Source of the DNA: Aureibacillus halotolerans
GTDB taxonomy: Bacteria; Bacillota; Bacilli; Bacillales; DSM-28697
NCBI RefSeq assembly: GCF_004363045.1
Contig: NZ_SNYJ01000011.1
Coordinates: forward strand, 1 to 64,000
Length of the DNA stretch: 64,000 nucleotides
Direction: 5' to 3'
This document shows positions 41,957 to 51,393 of this stretch, in pieces. The first letter of the stretch is position 1. Each line of letters opens with the position of its first letter. Below the pieces are notes generated by a model. It saw only the letters and a list, made by a program, of their open reading frames with translations, did no database searches and was not told where the DNA came from. The translations under genes were made by a program, and so were the position numbers.

Positions 41957-43269
41957 CCTACGAAGAAGCCTATCAAGTACTGAAGAATCGAGCAGCCTTT
42001 GGCATTAAGCCTGGGCTGGCTCGAATGGAACGCTTGCTTGCGGAAGCAGGGCATCCTGAGCGTGCGTTACCTGTTATTCATATTGCAGGAACGAACGGAA
42101 AGGGCTCCACATTACGGATGCTTTCCAGTGTATTGATGGCGTCGGGATATCGCGTTGGAGCTATGACCTCTCCAGCGCTTTCGCATTATCTGGATCAGCT
42201 TTCCATAAACCATCTCCCAATTGAGGAAGATACGTTTGCCGACATCGTGGCAGAGGGTGAAGCATTGGCGAGCCGTTTAAACTGGGAGGATATTGGCGAG
42301 CCAACAGAATATGAAATGCTTGCGCTCGTATTTTTTATGTGGATGGCGGACGAAGGCGCTGTGGATGTCCTTCTCGTTGAAACAGGGCTTGGCGGTCGAC
42401 TCGATATGACCAATGTCGTCGATCCAATCCTCTCGATCATTACGACGGTTGGCCTTGATCATGAGGCGATTTTAGGACATACGATTCAAGCCATCGCTTC
42501 TGAGAAGGCAGGCATTATTAAATTAAATCGGCCAGTCATCTCAGGCGTGTTAGAGCCAGAAGCGTCTAATGTCATTCGTCAAAAAGCTGCTCAAATGAAT
42601 AGTGTATTGCTAGAGATTGGTCACTTTTTTTCTGTGAAGAAGGCTGCTAAACATAAAGAAGGTGTCACATTCACGTACAAAAGTGACCAAGCCCAAGATG
42701 AGAAGAGCTATGTCGTTGGCATGCACGGACTCTATCAAGCACACAATGCGAGTCTTGCGGTGACTGCCGCCAGATATCTTTTAAATAAGACGGATTTTAC
42801 AAACATCTCTGAACGCTCCATCGAAAGCGGTTTGCAGCATGTATCGTGGCCGGGACGCTTTGAACGTTTGCTTAACGAGCCAGCGCTCTATTTGGATGGA
42901 GCCCATAACCCACCTGCTGCGAAAGCACTTGTGGAGACCATTCAAGCAATTTGGCCAAATCAACCTGTTCGCATGCTAGTCGCCGTATTTGCAGACAAGC
43001 AAATCGATGCGATGCTGGACGTATTCAAGCCATTAAAGGGAGAATTAATCCTCACTACATTTTCCCATCCACGGGCGATCAACCAAGACGATCTGGAAGC
43101 TGTAGGGGCAAGAGCGAATGTTGCCGTGGCTACAAAGTGGCGTGATGTCCTAAGGCGTTGGTTTCAGGAGCCAGGAGCTCCAATGATCGTCACCGGTTCC
43201 CTAACGTTCGTTCAAGAGGTTCGGGAAGGTATTCACGAAATACAGCAAGAGAAGTCATCAAAGGAATAA
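41953..43269 (+). CDS. folC: Folylpolyglutamate/dihydrofolate synthase
   Basis: Adds glutamate to dihydropteroate and to reduced folates using ATP. The 438-residue product has the canonical P-loop G46-TNGKGST53, [15 protein letters not shown]-type loop (here [16 protein letters not shown]), [29 protein letters not shown] and DGAHNP. Coupled to valS as in B. subtilis. Confidence 0.96.
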   Translation: MTYEEAYQVLKNRAAFGIKPGLARMERLLAEAGHPERALPVIHIAGTNGKGSTLRMLSSVLMASGYRVGAMTSPALSHYLDQLSINHLPIEEDTFADIVAEGEALASRLNWEDIGEPTEYEMLALVFFMWMADEGAVDVLLVETGLGGRLDMTNVVDPILSIITTVGLDHEAILGHTIQAIASEKAGIIKLNRPVISGVLEPEASNVIRQKAAQMNSVLLEIGHFFSVKKAAKHKEGVTFTYKSDQAQDEKSYVVGMHGLYQAHNASLAVTAARYLLNKTDFTNISERSIESGLQHVSWPGRFERLLNEPALYLDGAHNPPAAKALVETIQAIWPNQPVRMLVAVFADKQIDAMLDVFKPLKGELILTTFSHPRAINQDDLEAVGARANVAVATKWRDVLRRWFQEPGAPMIVTGSLTFVQEVREGIHEIQQEKSSKE

Positions 43270-43286
43270 AGTCGGGGGTGGTTTCA

Positions 43287-44036
43287 ATGTCTGCGTTCTG
43301 GATGGTGTATTTTATTCTAATAGGCCTCGTGACCAGCTCGTTTTTTTCACTCGTTGGTTTGCGTGTGCCGCAAAAGCAATCGATTCTCAAGCCGCGCTCT
43401 CGTTGTGACTCATGCGGAGTGACGCTTACATGGAAACAGCTTATTCCTGTCGTTTCATATAGCGTGCAAAAAGGGCGTTGTGCTTCTTGTGGCACACGTA
43501 TTTCACCTATTTTGCCTTTCTTTGAGTTATTGACGGCCGCGGTGTTTGCTGTGACGTACATGACATTTGGTTTGCAATGGTACACTGTCATCGTGTTGCT
43601 TTTTTTCGCTTTGCTTCACATGATTTCCGTGTCTGATCTATTTTTCATGCGCATTCCGAACATCATCCTTCTCGTTGGAGGAGGGCTAGTCGTCATCGTA
43701 CAGCTGTTTAATCCTTATATGACCTTAGTTTCTTCATTGATTGGGGGAGCTGTTGGCTTTGGTGTGCTTTTCCTCCTCATGGTTATTAGTCGTGGTGGCA
43801 TGGGTGCAGGAGATGTAAAATTGTTTTTCTTCGTAGGTTTTGTGCTTGGTTGGGGAGACACATTGCTCGTCCTGTTTTTGGCTTCACTCCTTGGCGCGGT
43901 CTATGGCATCATTGGTAGAATAGCTGGACGGTTCGAGAGAAAGCAATCTATCCCTTTTGGTCCCTTTATTTCATTAGGCGCAGTAATTGTTGTGCTGTAT
44001 GGCGATATTTTGCAACGCTGGTATATGGGCGGATAA
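43287..44036 (+). CDS. comC: Prepilin peptidase ComC
   Basis: Membrane aspartyl protease (family A24) that cleaves and methylates the competence pseudopilins ComGC-GG. The 249-residue product has the zinc-binding cysteines C40, C43, C65, C68, and catalytic D117 (SVSD-LFFMRIPN) and D176 (GMGAGD-VK), with about seven membrane segments. ATG 43287 follows GGGGGTGG; the longer frame runs back into folC. Its presence predicts a competence pseudopilus elsewhere in the genome. Confidence 0.94.
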   Translation: MSAFWMVYFILIGLVTSSFFSLVGLRVPQKQSILKPRSRCDSCGVTLTWKQLIPVVSYSVQKGRCASCGTRISPILPFFELLTAAVFAVTYMTFGLQWYTVIVLLFFALLHMISVSDLFFMRIPNIILLVGGGLVVIVQLFNPYMTLVSSLIGGAVGFGVLFLLMVISRGGMGAGDVKLFFFVGFVLGWGDTLLVLFLASLLGAVYGIIGRIAGRFERKQSIPFGPFISLGAVIVVLYGDILQRWYMGG

Positions 44037-44072
44037 CATGCAATGTCCTCTTTTAGATGGATTGGCGAAACC

Positions 44073-44108
44073 TGTTCTATTTTTTCTCTATGAAAATATA
44101 CTAGAACA
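44073..44108 (+). promoter_or_regulatory. possible spoIIB promoter
   Basis: TATACT at 44097-44102, 38 bp before spoIIB, without a convincing -35. TGTTCTA (44073-44079) and TAGAACA (44102-44108) form a 7-bp inverted repeat flanking the spacer and -10. Weak evidence. Confidence 0.35.
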
Positions 44109-44139
44109 AAGCGTCAGCATCATCTGAGGAGGGACAAGC

Positions 44140-45000
44140 ATGGAAGAGAAGAAAGATTGTATTGCCGTAAGAATAAATGGGAAGCCGGCAACGCATTATG
44201 TCGCCTCTCACCGGGCGCCAGAAGAACAGATGACAATTTTTGAAACGGCCGCATCATCGCCTACAAATGAAAGCGAAGATGAATCTATCGATTGGATTCA
44301 ACCAGATGTAAACATACCCATGAAAACGAGTCCCACTTCATTTCAAAAACGACCTTTTACGGGGATAGGTAGAATTGTTGAACGGCGTCATTTATGGTTT
44401 TCTACTTTATCTGCAATTGCTGTAGGAATTTTCTTTGGCTTTTGTTTGTTGTTTCTGTTTTCTTCCTCGACAACAAATGAGTCGCCAACGCAGCAAACGG
44501 AAAACAAACCTCCTGTGGCCTCGGCGCCATTACAAAATAAACAGTCCACATCCGCTGCGTTTACATACAAAGGGTATGTCGTCCAAACGGGTGTGTTTAA
44601 TGATGAAGCATCTGCAGAGGCGACGAAAGCTTCACTTGATGCAAAAGGCATTCCGGTCTATCAAGTAAAAGAGAACGGACAATACGTCCTTTACTCACAC
44701 CTGACAACTACGGAAGAAGCGGCGAAGGAATGGAGAGCGAGCTTTCCAGATACAGACATGTATGTAAAATCAATCGAACGAGTGTCGGATGCCCCGGAAC
44801 GACTGAAAATGGCAGCTAGTTTGTTGAACGCTGTCCAATCCGGTGAAACATTATCAACCATTCAAAGGAATGCTGAGAAAACACTGGCTTCAAGTTCTTC
44901 GCGAGAAAACATTACAGACCTTGTAACAAGCGTACAGCAAGCGAGTTCTGAAGAGGATATTACTTCCATTAGCATTGAGACAATTCTATCGGTAAAATGA
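44140..45000 (+). CDS. spoIIB: SPOR-domain stage II sporulation protein, SpoIIB-like
   Basis: 286-residue bitopic protein: cytoplasmic N-terminus, one membrane helix (about 84-110, FSTLSAIAVGIFFGFCLLFLF), then an extracytoplasmic SPOR domain (about 143-212, YVVQTGVFNDEASAEATKASLDAKGIPVYQVKENGQYVLY) that binds denuded peptidoglycan at septa. SpoIIB supports septal thinning at engulfment in B. subtilis. Location between comC and maf is conserved; sequence outside the SPOR domain is variable. Confidence 0.85.
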   Translation: MEEKKDCIAVRINGKPATHYVASHRAPEEQMTIFETAASSPTNESEDESIDWIQPDVNIPMKTSPTSFQKRPFTGIGRIVERRHLWFSTLSAIAVGIFFGFCLLFLFSSSTTNESPTQQTENKPPVASAPLQNKQSTSAAFTYKGYVVQTGVFNDEASAEATKASLDAKGIPVYQVKENGQYVLYSHLTTTEEAAKEWRASFPDTDMYVKSIERVSDAPERLKMAASLLNAVQSGETLSTIQRNAEKTLASSSSRENITDLVTSVQQASSEEDITSISIETILSVK

Positions 45001-45138
45001 GATAGAAAATAGCAAGTTGAATGGAATAAACACACTTTGTTTACATGTCTTTCACGGAATGGCTTTCATTCCGTCATAAAATGACAGAGTATGACGAACG
45101 CTATGATTAACGAAAAATCGTGTTTTACTTGTTCGTAT

Positions 45139-45180
45139 AGGAGAGAAAGGTTTGCTATACTGCATTCACCTTTCTCTCCT
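45139..45180 (+). promoter_or_regulatory. maf promoter bracketed by a 13-bp inverted repeat
   Basis: AGGAGAGAAAGGT (45139-45151) and ACCTTTCTCTCCT (45168-45180) are perfectly complementary with a 16-bp spacer that contains an extended -10, TGCTATACT (45153-45161). A transcript from this promoter would begin in the second arm, so the repeat would act as DNA; on readthrough RNA it would be a hairpin without a T-run. No known operator is recognised. Confidence 0.55.
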
Positions 45181-45207
45181 GTGTGTGTTGTATGAAGGAG
45201 GACGTGC

Positions 45208-45795
45208 ATGAATACCTTAGTGCTTGCATCAGGTTCACCCAGGCGGCTTCAGCTTTTAGAGTCGTTCGGATATGCTTGCACCGTCATCAAAAGCACCATT
45301 GAAGAAACAATGGATGAGACGATGTCGCCAGAGCACATTGCTCAGGAACTCGCGCTTTCTAAGGCGCAGGATGTCCAACGCACGCTAGACGAACCACGAG
45401 TCATACTGGCTGCAGATACGCTCGTGTCTCAAAATGGACGTCTTTTTGGAAAGCCGGGGACCATTGATGAAGCGAGGGCCTGTCTGCAATTATTTTCAGG
45501 TAGCGTTCATCAGGTAACAACTGGCGTAGCAATTTGTGATGGTTCGCAGCAACAGCTTTTTTATCAAACGACTGATGTCGAGTTCTGGCGGCTCACAGAG
45601 GAAGACATTGAGCGTTACATTTCAACGAAAGAACCTTACGATAAGGCAGGAGGCTACGGCATTCAAGGGATGGGTGGTCTTTTTGTCAAGAGCATTAAAG
45701 GAGATTACTATACGGTTGTTGGTTTGCCAATAGCAGCTGTTTATCGCCACCTGAAGGATTTTGGATGCCTTCCCCTCGTGTCTGTCGACAACTAA
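45208..45795 (+). CDS. maf: Maf-family nucleotide pyrophosphatase
   Basis: House-cleaning NTP pyrophosphatase acting on modified or UTP/dTTP-type nucleotides; overexpression inhibits septation in B. subtilis. The 195-residue product has LASGSPRRLQLLESFG, the catalytic AADTLVS and KPYDKAG-type motif (EPYDKAGGYGIQG). GAAGGAGG precedes ATG. Confidence 0.94.
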   Translation: MNTLVLASGSPRRLQLLESFGYACTVIKSTIEETMDETMSPEHIAQELALSKAQDVQRTLDEPRVILAADTLVSQNGRLFGKPGTIDEARACLQLFSGSVHQVTTGVAICDGSQQQLFYQTTDVEFWRLTEEDIERYISTKEPYDKAGGYGIQGMGGLFVKSIKGDYYTVVGLPIAAVYRHLKDFGCLPLVSVDN

Positions 45796-45807
45796 AGGGG
45801 GAAGCAA

Positions 45808-46494
45808 GTGACAAAGCCTTTAATGATTAGGGATGTCCCATTGCATGACCGGCCTAGAGAACGACTTGCAAGAGAGGGAGTCAAACAGTTGTCTACTCAA
45901 GAGCTGCTTGCCATTCTCTTGCAAACAGGGACAAAAGACGAATCTGTTATGCAATTGTCGTTGAGAGTGCTTCATTCATTTCCAACTTTGAGGCGTCTTC
46001 AGGAAGCCTCATTTTTAGAAATGACCGCTATTAAAGGGATAGGAAGTGCAAAGGCGTCATTGCTCAGCGCAGTGATGGAACTAGGATGTCGACTGACTGT
46101 GGAACGGGGCGATGCACCAGTGGTGATTCGTTCGCCAGAGGATGCAGCGATGTATGTAATGCCAGAATTGAAGCACCTTAAGCAGGAGCATTTTGTTTGT
46201 CTTTACCTCAATACGAAAAATCATGTCGTTGAAAAAAAGACGGTTTTTGTAGGGAGCTTAAACGCAAGCATCGTTCATCCTAGAGAGGTGTTTAAAGAGG
46301 CGCTCCGAGCTTCTGCGGCATCGATATTATGTGCACACAACCATCCTAGTGGCGACCCTGAGCCGAGTCGGGAGGACGTGGATGTGACCAAACGTCTTGT
46401 CGAATGTGGTCGAGTGTTGGGAATAGAGGTTATGGACCACGTGATTATTGGCAATGACTCATTTGTCAGCCTGCGTGAGAAAGGCTACGTATAG
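45808..46494 (+). CDS. radC: RadC/MPN+ (JAB) domain protein
   Basis: 228-residue protein with an N-terminal helix-hairpin-helix region (LGSGS-type IKGIGSAKASLL, about 70-90) and a C-terminal JAB metalloprotease-like domain with H177-N-H179-PSGD…D. The biochemical role of chromosomal RadC is unsettled. GTG start with AAAGGGGGAAG upstream. Conserved position between maf and mreB. Confidence 0.94.
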   Translation: MTKPLMIRDVPLHDRPRERLAREGVKQLSTQELLAILLQTGTKDESVMQLSLRVLHSFPTLRRLQEASFLEMTAIKGIGSAKASLLSAVMELGCRLTVERGDAPVVIRSPEDAAMYVMPELKHLKQEHFVCLYLNTKNHVVEKKTVFVGSLNASIVHPREVFKEALRASAASILCAHNHPSGDPEPSREDVDVTKRLVECGRVLGIEVMDHVIIGNDSFVSLREKGYV

Positions 46495-46627
46495 ATCATT
46501 CGTGTCTTTGAAGCTCATTAAACGTTCGTACACTTTTCATGAAAATTGAAACGAGCGAATGTTTGAATTGCCTCGCATAACCCTATCTTAATTCAATTCA
46601 ATCCCTTATAATAAAGGTATTCTTTTG

Positions 46628-46689
46628 TTGACTATAGTCAATGGAATCTGCATTTTCTTTATTGACTACAGTCTATGCACGTTTATAGA
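46628..46689 (+). promoter_or_regulatory. duplicated palindrome and putative promoter of mreB
   Basis: TTGACTATAGTCAA (46628-46641) is a perfect 14-bp palindrome; TTGACTACAGTCTA (46662-46675) is a near copy 34 bp downstream. The second copy's TTGACT can serve as a -35 with TATAGA (46684-46689) at 16 bp. Two sites about three helical turns apart are typical of a cooperative regulator. A stand-alone TATAAT lies at 46607-46612. Confidence 0.5.
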
Positions 46690-46764
46690 TTTTCTAAATG
46701 CAATGGATAGCGTGTCGAACTTAGTCGATTCGCTACACTGGGATGAGAAAGGGAGTATACATAA

Positions 46765-47808
46765 ATGTTTGGATTTGGAAGCTTCGCGAAAGATATGGGC
46801 ATTGACCTAGGGACGGCAAACACGCTCGTCTATATAAAAAATAAAGGTGTCATTTTAAGAGAGCCTTCCGTAGTGGCAATGCGTACGGATACGGGGGAAA
46901 TTCAGGCCGTGGGCAATGACGCCAAAAATATGATAGGTCGGACACCAGGGAACATCGTAGCCAAACGCCCGATGAAGGACGGGGTTATTGCGGATTTTGA
47001 AACGACAGCAACAATGATGAAGCATTTCATCAAAGAAGCCACTAAAAATCGTTCGTCATTTTCAAGAAAGCCGAACGTGATGGTATGTGTGCCAAGCGGC
47101 ATTACTGCTGTAGAGAAACGAGCGGTAGAGGATGCGACGAAGCTTGCAGGCGCAAGAGAAGCGTATACAATTGAAGAGCCTTTTGCTGCAGCGATCGGTG
47201 CGGATTTGCCTGTATGGGAGCCAACTGGAAGCATGGTCGTTGATATCGGTGGAGGAACGACAGAAGTCGCCATTATTTCACTAGGTGGGATCGTAACGAG
47301 TCAGTCCATTCGTGTGGCTGGGGATGAAATGGATGATGCCATTATTCAATACGTGAAAAAGACATACAACCTTATGATTGGTGTACGTACAGCTGAATCA
47401 TTAAAGCTTGACATCGGATCAGCTGGACAACCAGATGAAAAAGAAACGCTAGATATCCGCGGTAGAGACTTGCTAACAGGGTTGCCAAAAACGATTAACG
47501 TGTCCGCTGAAGAAATTGCTGGAGCTTTACGTGACACAGTTGACTCCATCATGGAGGCTGTGAAAAACACCCTTGAAAAAACACCACCAGAGCTTGCAGC
47601 TGACATTATGGACCGAGGGATTGTGTTGACAGGTGGAGGGGCTTTACTTAGAAATTTAGATAAAGTGATCAGTGATGAAACAAAAATGCCTGTTCTTGTG
47701 GCTGAAAATCCATTGGACTGTGTGGCAATTGGAACCGGGAAAGCGTTAGAAAATCTCCATCTCTTCCGCTCAAAAGCAGGCATCACATCACGCTCTCGTA
47801 AATCTTAA
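46765..47808 (+). CDS. mreB: Rod shape-determining protein MreB
   Basis: Actin-like ATPase forming membrane-associated filaments that orient lateral-wall synthesis. The 347-residue product has phosphate-1 [10 protein letters not shown], phosphate-2 [18 protein letters not shown] and the adenosine motif [23 protein letters not shown] precedes ATG. First gene of mreBCD-minCD. Confidence 0.97.
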   Translation: MFGFGSFAKDMGIDLGTANTLVYIKNKGVILREPSVVAMRTDTGEIQAVGNDAKNMIGRTPGNIVAKRPMKDGVIADFETTATMMKHFIKEATKNRSSFSRKPNVMVCVPSGITAVEKRAVEDATKLAGAREAYTIEEPFAAAIGADLPVWEPTGSMVVDIGGGTTEVAIISLGGIVTSQSIRVAGDEMDDAIIQYVKKTYNLMIGVRTAESLKLDIGSAGQPDEKETLDIRGRDLLTGLPKTINVSAEEIAGALRDTVDSIMEAVKNTLEKTPPELAADIMDRGIVLTGGGALLRNLDKVISDETKMPVLVAENPLDCVAIGTGKALENLHLFRSKAGITSRSRKS

Positions 47809-47819
47809 GGGGTGCTTTT

Positions 47820-48692
47820 ATGCCTCCTTTTCTACTTAATAAACGGCTTATCATCTTACTTGTCTGCATCATTGTTCTCGTCGCTCTAGTCGGCCTTTCG
47901 CTCAATGATAGACGAAATTTATCATGGCCCGAAGTGTTTGTGAAGGACGTCGTCGGGTGGACCCAATATGTCGTTCAATCCCCACTGACCGGAATCGGGC
48001 AGGTTGTTGACAACATTCAAGACCTTAGAAATACCTACGAAGAAAACAAGCTCTTGAAATCGCGGATGGATGAATTTTCAGCCCTTGCGGTGAAAGCTGC
48101 TGCGTTTGAAAAAGAAAATCAGGAGCTGCGTAGCTTGTTGGATAAAGAAGAAAGTTTGTCAAATTACTCAGCCATTCAGGCTGAAGTGATTGGGCGAAAT
48201 CCTGACCGCTGGCATGAACTAATTACCATTAATCGAGGCTCCCAAAATGGAGTCGAAGAAAACATGGCAGTCATGACAGCTCAAGGTGTGATTGGTCAGA
48301 TACGTCACGTTGAAGCATTTACTTCGACTGTGCAGTTATTGAGCAGTACGGAACCTTCAAACGTTATTTCTGCCGTGGTTCAAGGAAATGAAAATGTCTT
48401 TGGCCTTATCGAAGGGTTTGATGAGGATCAGGATATGCTACGGTTTGCAAAAATTACAACGGACAGAACGATTGAAAAAGGAGCAACGGTCATCACTTCT
48501 GGTCTCGGTGGGAATTTTCCAAAGGGGCTTGTGATTGGTGAAGTCACTGATGTCGTTCCTGATGAGTATGGTCTTACACAGACGGCTTTTGTCAAGCCTG
48601 CGACGGACTTTTATGACATTTCTCATGTAATGGTTATCAACCCTGAGATTAATCCGGTGTCACCTGATGAGGTTACAGGGGAGGAGGGCTAA
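47820..48692 (+). CDS. mreC: Rod shape-determining protein MreC
   Basis: Bitopic elongasome protein: one N-terminal membrane helix (about 8-28), a coiled coil (about 65-105) and the beta-rich MreC domain (about 115-275) that contacts penicillin-binding proteins. The 290-residue length is typical. GGGG precedes ATG in the short mreB-mreC spacer. Confidence 0.95.
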   Translation: MPPFLLNKRLIILLVCIIVLVALVGLSLNDRRNLSWPEVFVKDVVGWTQYVVQSPLTGIGQVVDNIQDLRNTYEENKLLKSRMDEFSALAVKAAAFEKENQELRSLLDKEESLSNYSAIQAEVIGRNPDRWHELITINRGSQNGVEENMAVMTAQGVIGQIRHVEAFTSTVQLLSSTEPSNVISAVVQGNENVFGLIEGFDEDQDMLRFAKITTDRTIEKGATVITSGLGGNFPKGLVIGEVTDVVPDEYGLTQTAFVKPATDFYDISHVMVINPEINPVSPDEVTGEEG

Positions 48693-48694
48693 TA

Positions 48695-49216
48695 TTGACG
48701 AAATATCTCCTCCCGGCTGTCGTTTTTCTTCTTTTCATATTAGAAAGCACATTTGTTCGTTGGGTACCTGGAGAGGTTGGCCCTGGAGAATGGGTGGTCG
48801 TGCCCAGGTTTTCACTCGTTGCCCTTTTGATGATTGCCTTTCGACAAGGGCGAGCCGCTGGCGTTTTATATGGTCTTTCCATCGGCTTGCTTTATGATAT
48901 GTACTATACTGGTTTGATTGGTGTATACACTTTTTCATATGCACTCATGGCCTACGTAACAGGCAGTAGTGTGAGGTTGCTACATTATAATATCTTTGTG
49001 ATTACGTTGACCTGCACACTTGGCGTCGCTGCTGTTGAATGGATCGTTTATGGGATTTTGCTCATTATTGGTCACACGAACGAAGGGCTGCAAACTTTTG
49101 CTTACACACGATTTATCCCAACACTTATTTTTAATGCCATTTTTTGCGTTCTTTTATTTAAGCCATTAGAACGATTGATGGAAAAACAAGATCTGGTCGA
49201 CCAAAGTCGGGTGTAA
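48695..49216 (+). CDS. mreD: Rod shape-determining protein MreD
   Basis: 173-residue integral membrane protein with about five helices, partner of MreC in the elongasome. TTG start with GAGGAGGG (48681-48688), which lies inside the end of mreC, 6 nt upstream. Confidence 0.93.
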   Translation: MTKYLLPAVVFLLFILESTFVRWVPGEVGPGEWVVVPRFSLVALLMIAFRQGRAAGVLYGLSIGLLYDMYYTGLIGVYTFSYALMAYVTGSSVRLLHYNIFVITLTCTLGVAAVEWIVYGILLIIGHTNEGLQTFAYTRFIPTLIFNAIFCVLLFKPLERLMEKQDLVDQSRV

Positions 49217-49284
49217 CTCATCGAATCATTGAAAAGGGTTCAAGCAAAGCACTGTCGAATTCATTGCAATAGAGGTGAAACGAA

Positions 49285-49953
49285 ATGAGGGGGCAAGGTC
49301 TACAAAACGTAACCATCAAAGGCACGAAGGATGGTTTAACGCTCCATTTGAACGACCAATGTAGCTATCAGGAACTTTTGGACGAGCTTCAGGACAAGCT
49401 GTCTAATACGCCTGTGGAGATGGACACGTCACTTCTTGTTGATGTAAAGCTAAAAACCAGTATGCGCTACCTCTCTGAAGAACAAGAGGAGGAGCTTAAA
49501 GAACTCGTTCGTCGTGAGAAAAATCTCGTTGTCACTGCTATCGAATCCGACGTTATGACAAAGAAACAAGCGTTGAAATGGCAAGAGCAACAGAGTATCG
49601 AACGATTGAGACAAATGGTTCGTTCTGGTCAGGTTGTTGAGGTTCCGGGGGATCTGCTGCTTGTTGGAGATGTGAATCCGGGTGGAACTGTCAGAGCTGG
49701 TGGCAGTATTTATGTGATGGGCGCATTAAAAGGCACAGCAATCGCTGGTGCTGAAGGAGATAACAAAGCTGTCATTTGTGCTTCAGTGATGCAGCCGATG
49801 CAGCTGCGAATTGCGGATGTCATTAGTCGTGCGCCTGATGAGCGCTCAGAAGGACGGGGAATGGAATGTGCGTATTTGAACGAAGAACAAACGCATATTG
49901 TATTGGATCGATTACAGCATCTAGCCCAACCTAGACAAAATCTCATCAAGTAA
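49285..49953 (+). CDS. minC: Septum site-determining protein MinC
   Basis: Inhibitor of FtsZ assembly at cell poles, recruited by MinD. The 222-residue product has the N-terminal FtsZ-inhibiting domain (about 1-100) and the C-terminal beta-helix domain (about 115-215, GDLLLVGDVNPGGTVRAGGSIYVMG). AGAGGTGAAA precedes ATG. Confidence 0.95.
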   Translation: MRGQGLQNVTIKGTKDGLTLHLNDQCSYQELLDELQDKLSNTPVEMDTSLLVDVKLKTSMRYLSEEQEEELKELVRREKNLVVTAIESDVMTKKQALKWQEQQSIERLRQMVRSGQVVEVPGDLLLVGDVNPGGTVRAGGSIYVMGALKGTAIAGAEGDNKAVICASVMQPMQLRIADVISRAPDERSEGRGMECAYLNEEQTHIVLDRLQHLAQPRQNLIK

Positions 49954-49970
49954 GAAAGGGGAATGTAACC

Positions 49971-50768
49971 GTGGGAGAAGCGATTGTCGTTACATCTGGT
50001 AAAGGCGGTGTCGGTAAAACGACGACAACTGCAAATATCGGCACAGCTTTAGCCCTTGCTGGAAAACATGTTTGCCTCATTGATACCGATATCGGTTTAC
50101 GAAATCTTGATGTCATCATGGGATTAGAAAATCGAATTATTTATGATCTTGTTGATGTTGCTGAGGGACGATGCAAGCTACATACAGCATTGATTAAAGA
50201 TAAGCGTTTTGATGCCCTAAGCTTGCTTCCAGCAGCGCAAACGAAGGACAAATCTGCCGTTTCACCGGAGCAGATGAAAGAGATTGTGACGACGTTAAAG
50301 CAGGATTTCGATTATGTCATTATTGACTGTCCTGCCGGTATTGAACAAGGCTTTCGTAATGCCATTGCAGGAGCTGATTTATCCATTGTTGTCACAACTC
50401 CGGAAATCTCATCTGTTCGTGACGCAGACCGGATCATTGGGTTGCTTGAGCAGGAGGACATTGAAGCGCCAAGGCTCGTTGTGAACCGAATTCGAACGCA
50501 TATGATGCGCAATGGGGATACGATGGATGTAGATGAAATTGTATCGATATTATCCATTGATTTGCTTGGCATCGTTGCCGATGATGACTCTGTCATCAAA
50601 GCATCCAATAATGGCGAACCTATTGCGATGGACCCTTCAAGTAAAGCGGCCATTGCTTATCGGAATATGGCAAGACGAATTTTGGGAGAATCGGTCCCAC
50701 TTATGGCGTTTGATGAAAAGAAGAGTATGTTACAAAAAGTAAAGAAATTCCTTGGCATGCGTGCATAA
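49971..50768 (+). CDS. minD: Septum site-determining ATPase MinD
   Basis: ParA-type ATPase that binds the membrane and recruits MinC. The 265-residue product has the deviant Walker A G10-KGGVGKTT18 and a C-terminal amphipathic membrane-targeting helix (KSMLQKVKKFLG). GTG start with AAAGGGG upstream. Last gene of the mre-min cluster. Confidence 0.96.
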   Translation: MGEAIVVTSGKGGVGKTTTTANIGTALALAGKHVCLIDTDIGLRNLDVIMGLENRIIYDLVDVAEGRCKLHTALIKDKRFDALSLLPAAQTKDKSAVSPEQMKEIVTTLKQDFDYVIIDCPAGIEQGFRNAIAGADLSIVVTTPEISSVRDADRIIGLLEQEDIEAPRLVVNRIRTHMMRNGDTMDVDEIVSILSIDLLGIVADDDSVIKASNNGEPIAMDPSSKAAIAYRNMARRILGESVPLMAFDEKKSMLQKVKKFLGMRA

Positions 50769-50769
50769 A

Positions 50770-50789
50770 CAAGCACCATGCTTTTTTTA
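50770..50789 (+). terminator. possible minD terminator
   Basis: Short stem AGCA (50772-50775) / TGCT (50779-50782) with a 3-nt loop and T7. The stem is minimal, so activity is uncertain. Confidence 0.45.
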
Positions 50790-50887
50790 TTGCACCAAAC
50801 TTGTCGGAAAAGATCACTGGCGATTTAGCAGCAATGGTCTTTTTTAAATTGTGATCAAAGCATAAAAATGAGTTCATCATGAGAATC

Positions 50888-51003
50888 TGCAAAATAGCGA
50901 GACTCCAGCGGCAAAGAAAACACGACGAGGTACTCTCGAGTCGATGTTGCACTTGTACCCGAAGGGTGAAAAGAAAACACGACGAGGTACGTTCGACCGC
51001 TGC
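50888..51003 (-). repeat. inverted CATCGACTC repeat units
   Basis: Two units in reverse orientation: CGACGAGGTACTCTCGAGTCGATGTTGCAC… and AACACGACGAGGTACGTTCGAC. They adjoin the 111-bp copy C exactly as units adjoin copy A in the opposite orientation. The spacer 50769-51666 (about 900 bp) contains only repeats and the spoIVFA promoter. Confidence 0.65.
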
Positions 51004-51114
51004 GTCAAAATACTTCGCTTTCCGCGGGCACGGCTTCAGCTTCCTCGGAAAGCAAAAGCTTTCCTGCGGGATCTTCAGCTCGCGCTGTTCCCGCAGGAGT
51101 CTACGTATTTTGAC
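51004..51114 (-). repeat. 111-bp structured repeat, copy C
   Basis: Reverse-orientation copy: GTCAAAATACTTCGCTTTCC … GGAGTCTACGTATTTTGAC. Same length as copy A. The outer flank (TACGCTGAGGTTTGTTTCTGCGT, inverted) matches the flank of copy B at 37097-37119. Confidence 0.8.
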
Positions 51115-51393
51115 TACGCTGAGGTTTGTTTCTGCGTAAATTGTTTTTTATTTTTTATTAGTCTCGTATAACGAGTAAGAAAGCGTGTTACTTACCAAAT
51201 AAGTGCATCGTTTTATGCAAAGTTATCTCACCTAATGCAGTATTGATGCAAAGTGAGATAGATCAATTGACTTCTCCCAAAACAACGCCTGCTGTATTCA
51301 GTAAATAGGAATGGTGCAGTGCTCACAATCTTGTATTTATTAAAAGATCGTCTTTTAATAATGAAGCTGACTTCTACCCCTAAATCATAAAAA

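Noticed and set aside
46679-46810. Earlier start for mreB from the frame at 46625
   Set aside because: That frame is different from mreB's and covers the duplicated palindrome; [17 protein letters not shown] at 46765 is the canonical start.
51004-51114. 111-bp repeat as a plain rho-independent terminator of minD
   Set aside because: No T-run follows the stems in either direction and the same element occurs where no gene ends nearby in the same orientation.
50879-51171. Two overlapping frames (86 and 75 codons) in the minD-spoIVFA spacer
   Set aside because: They read through the 111-bp repeat; similar frames appear wherever that repeat occurs.
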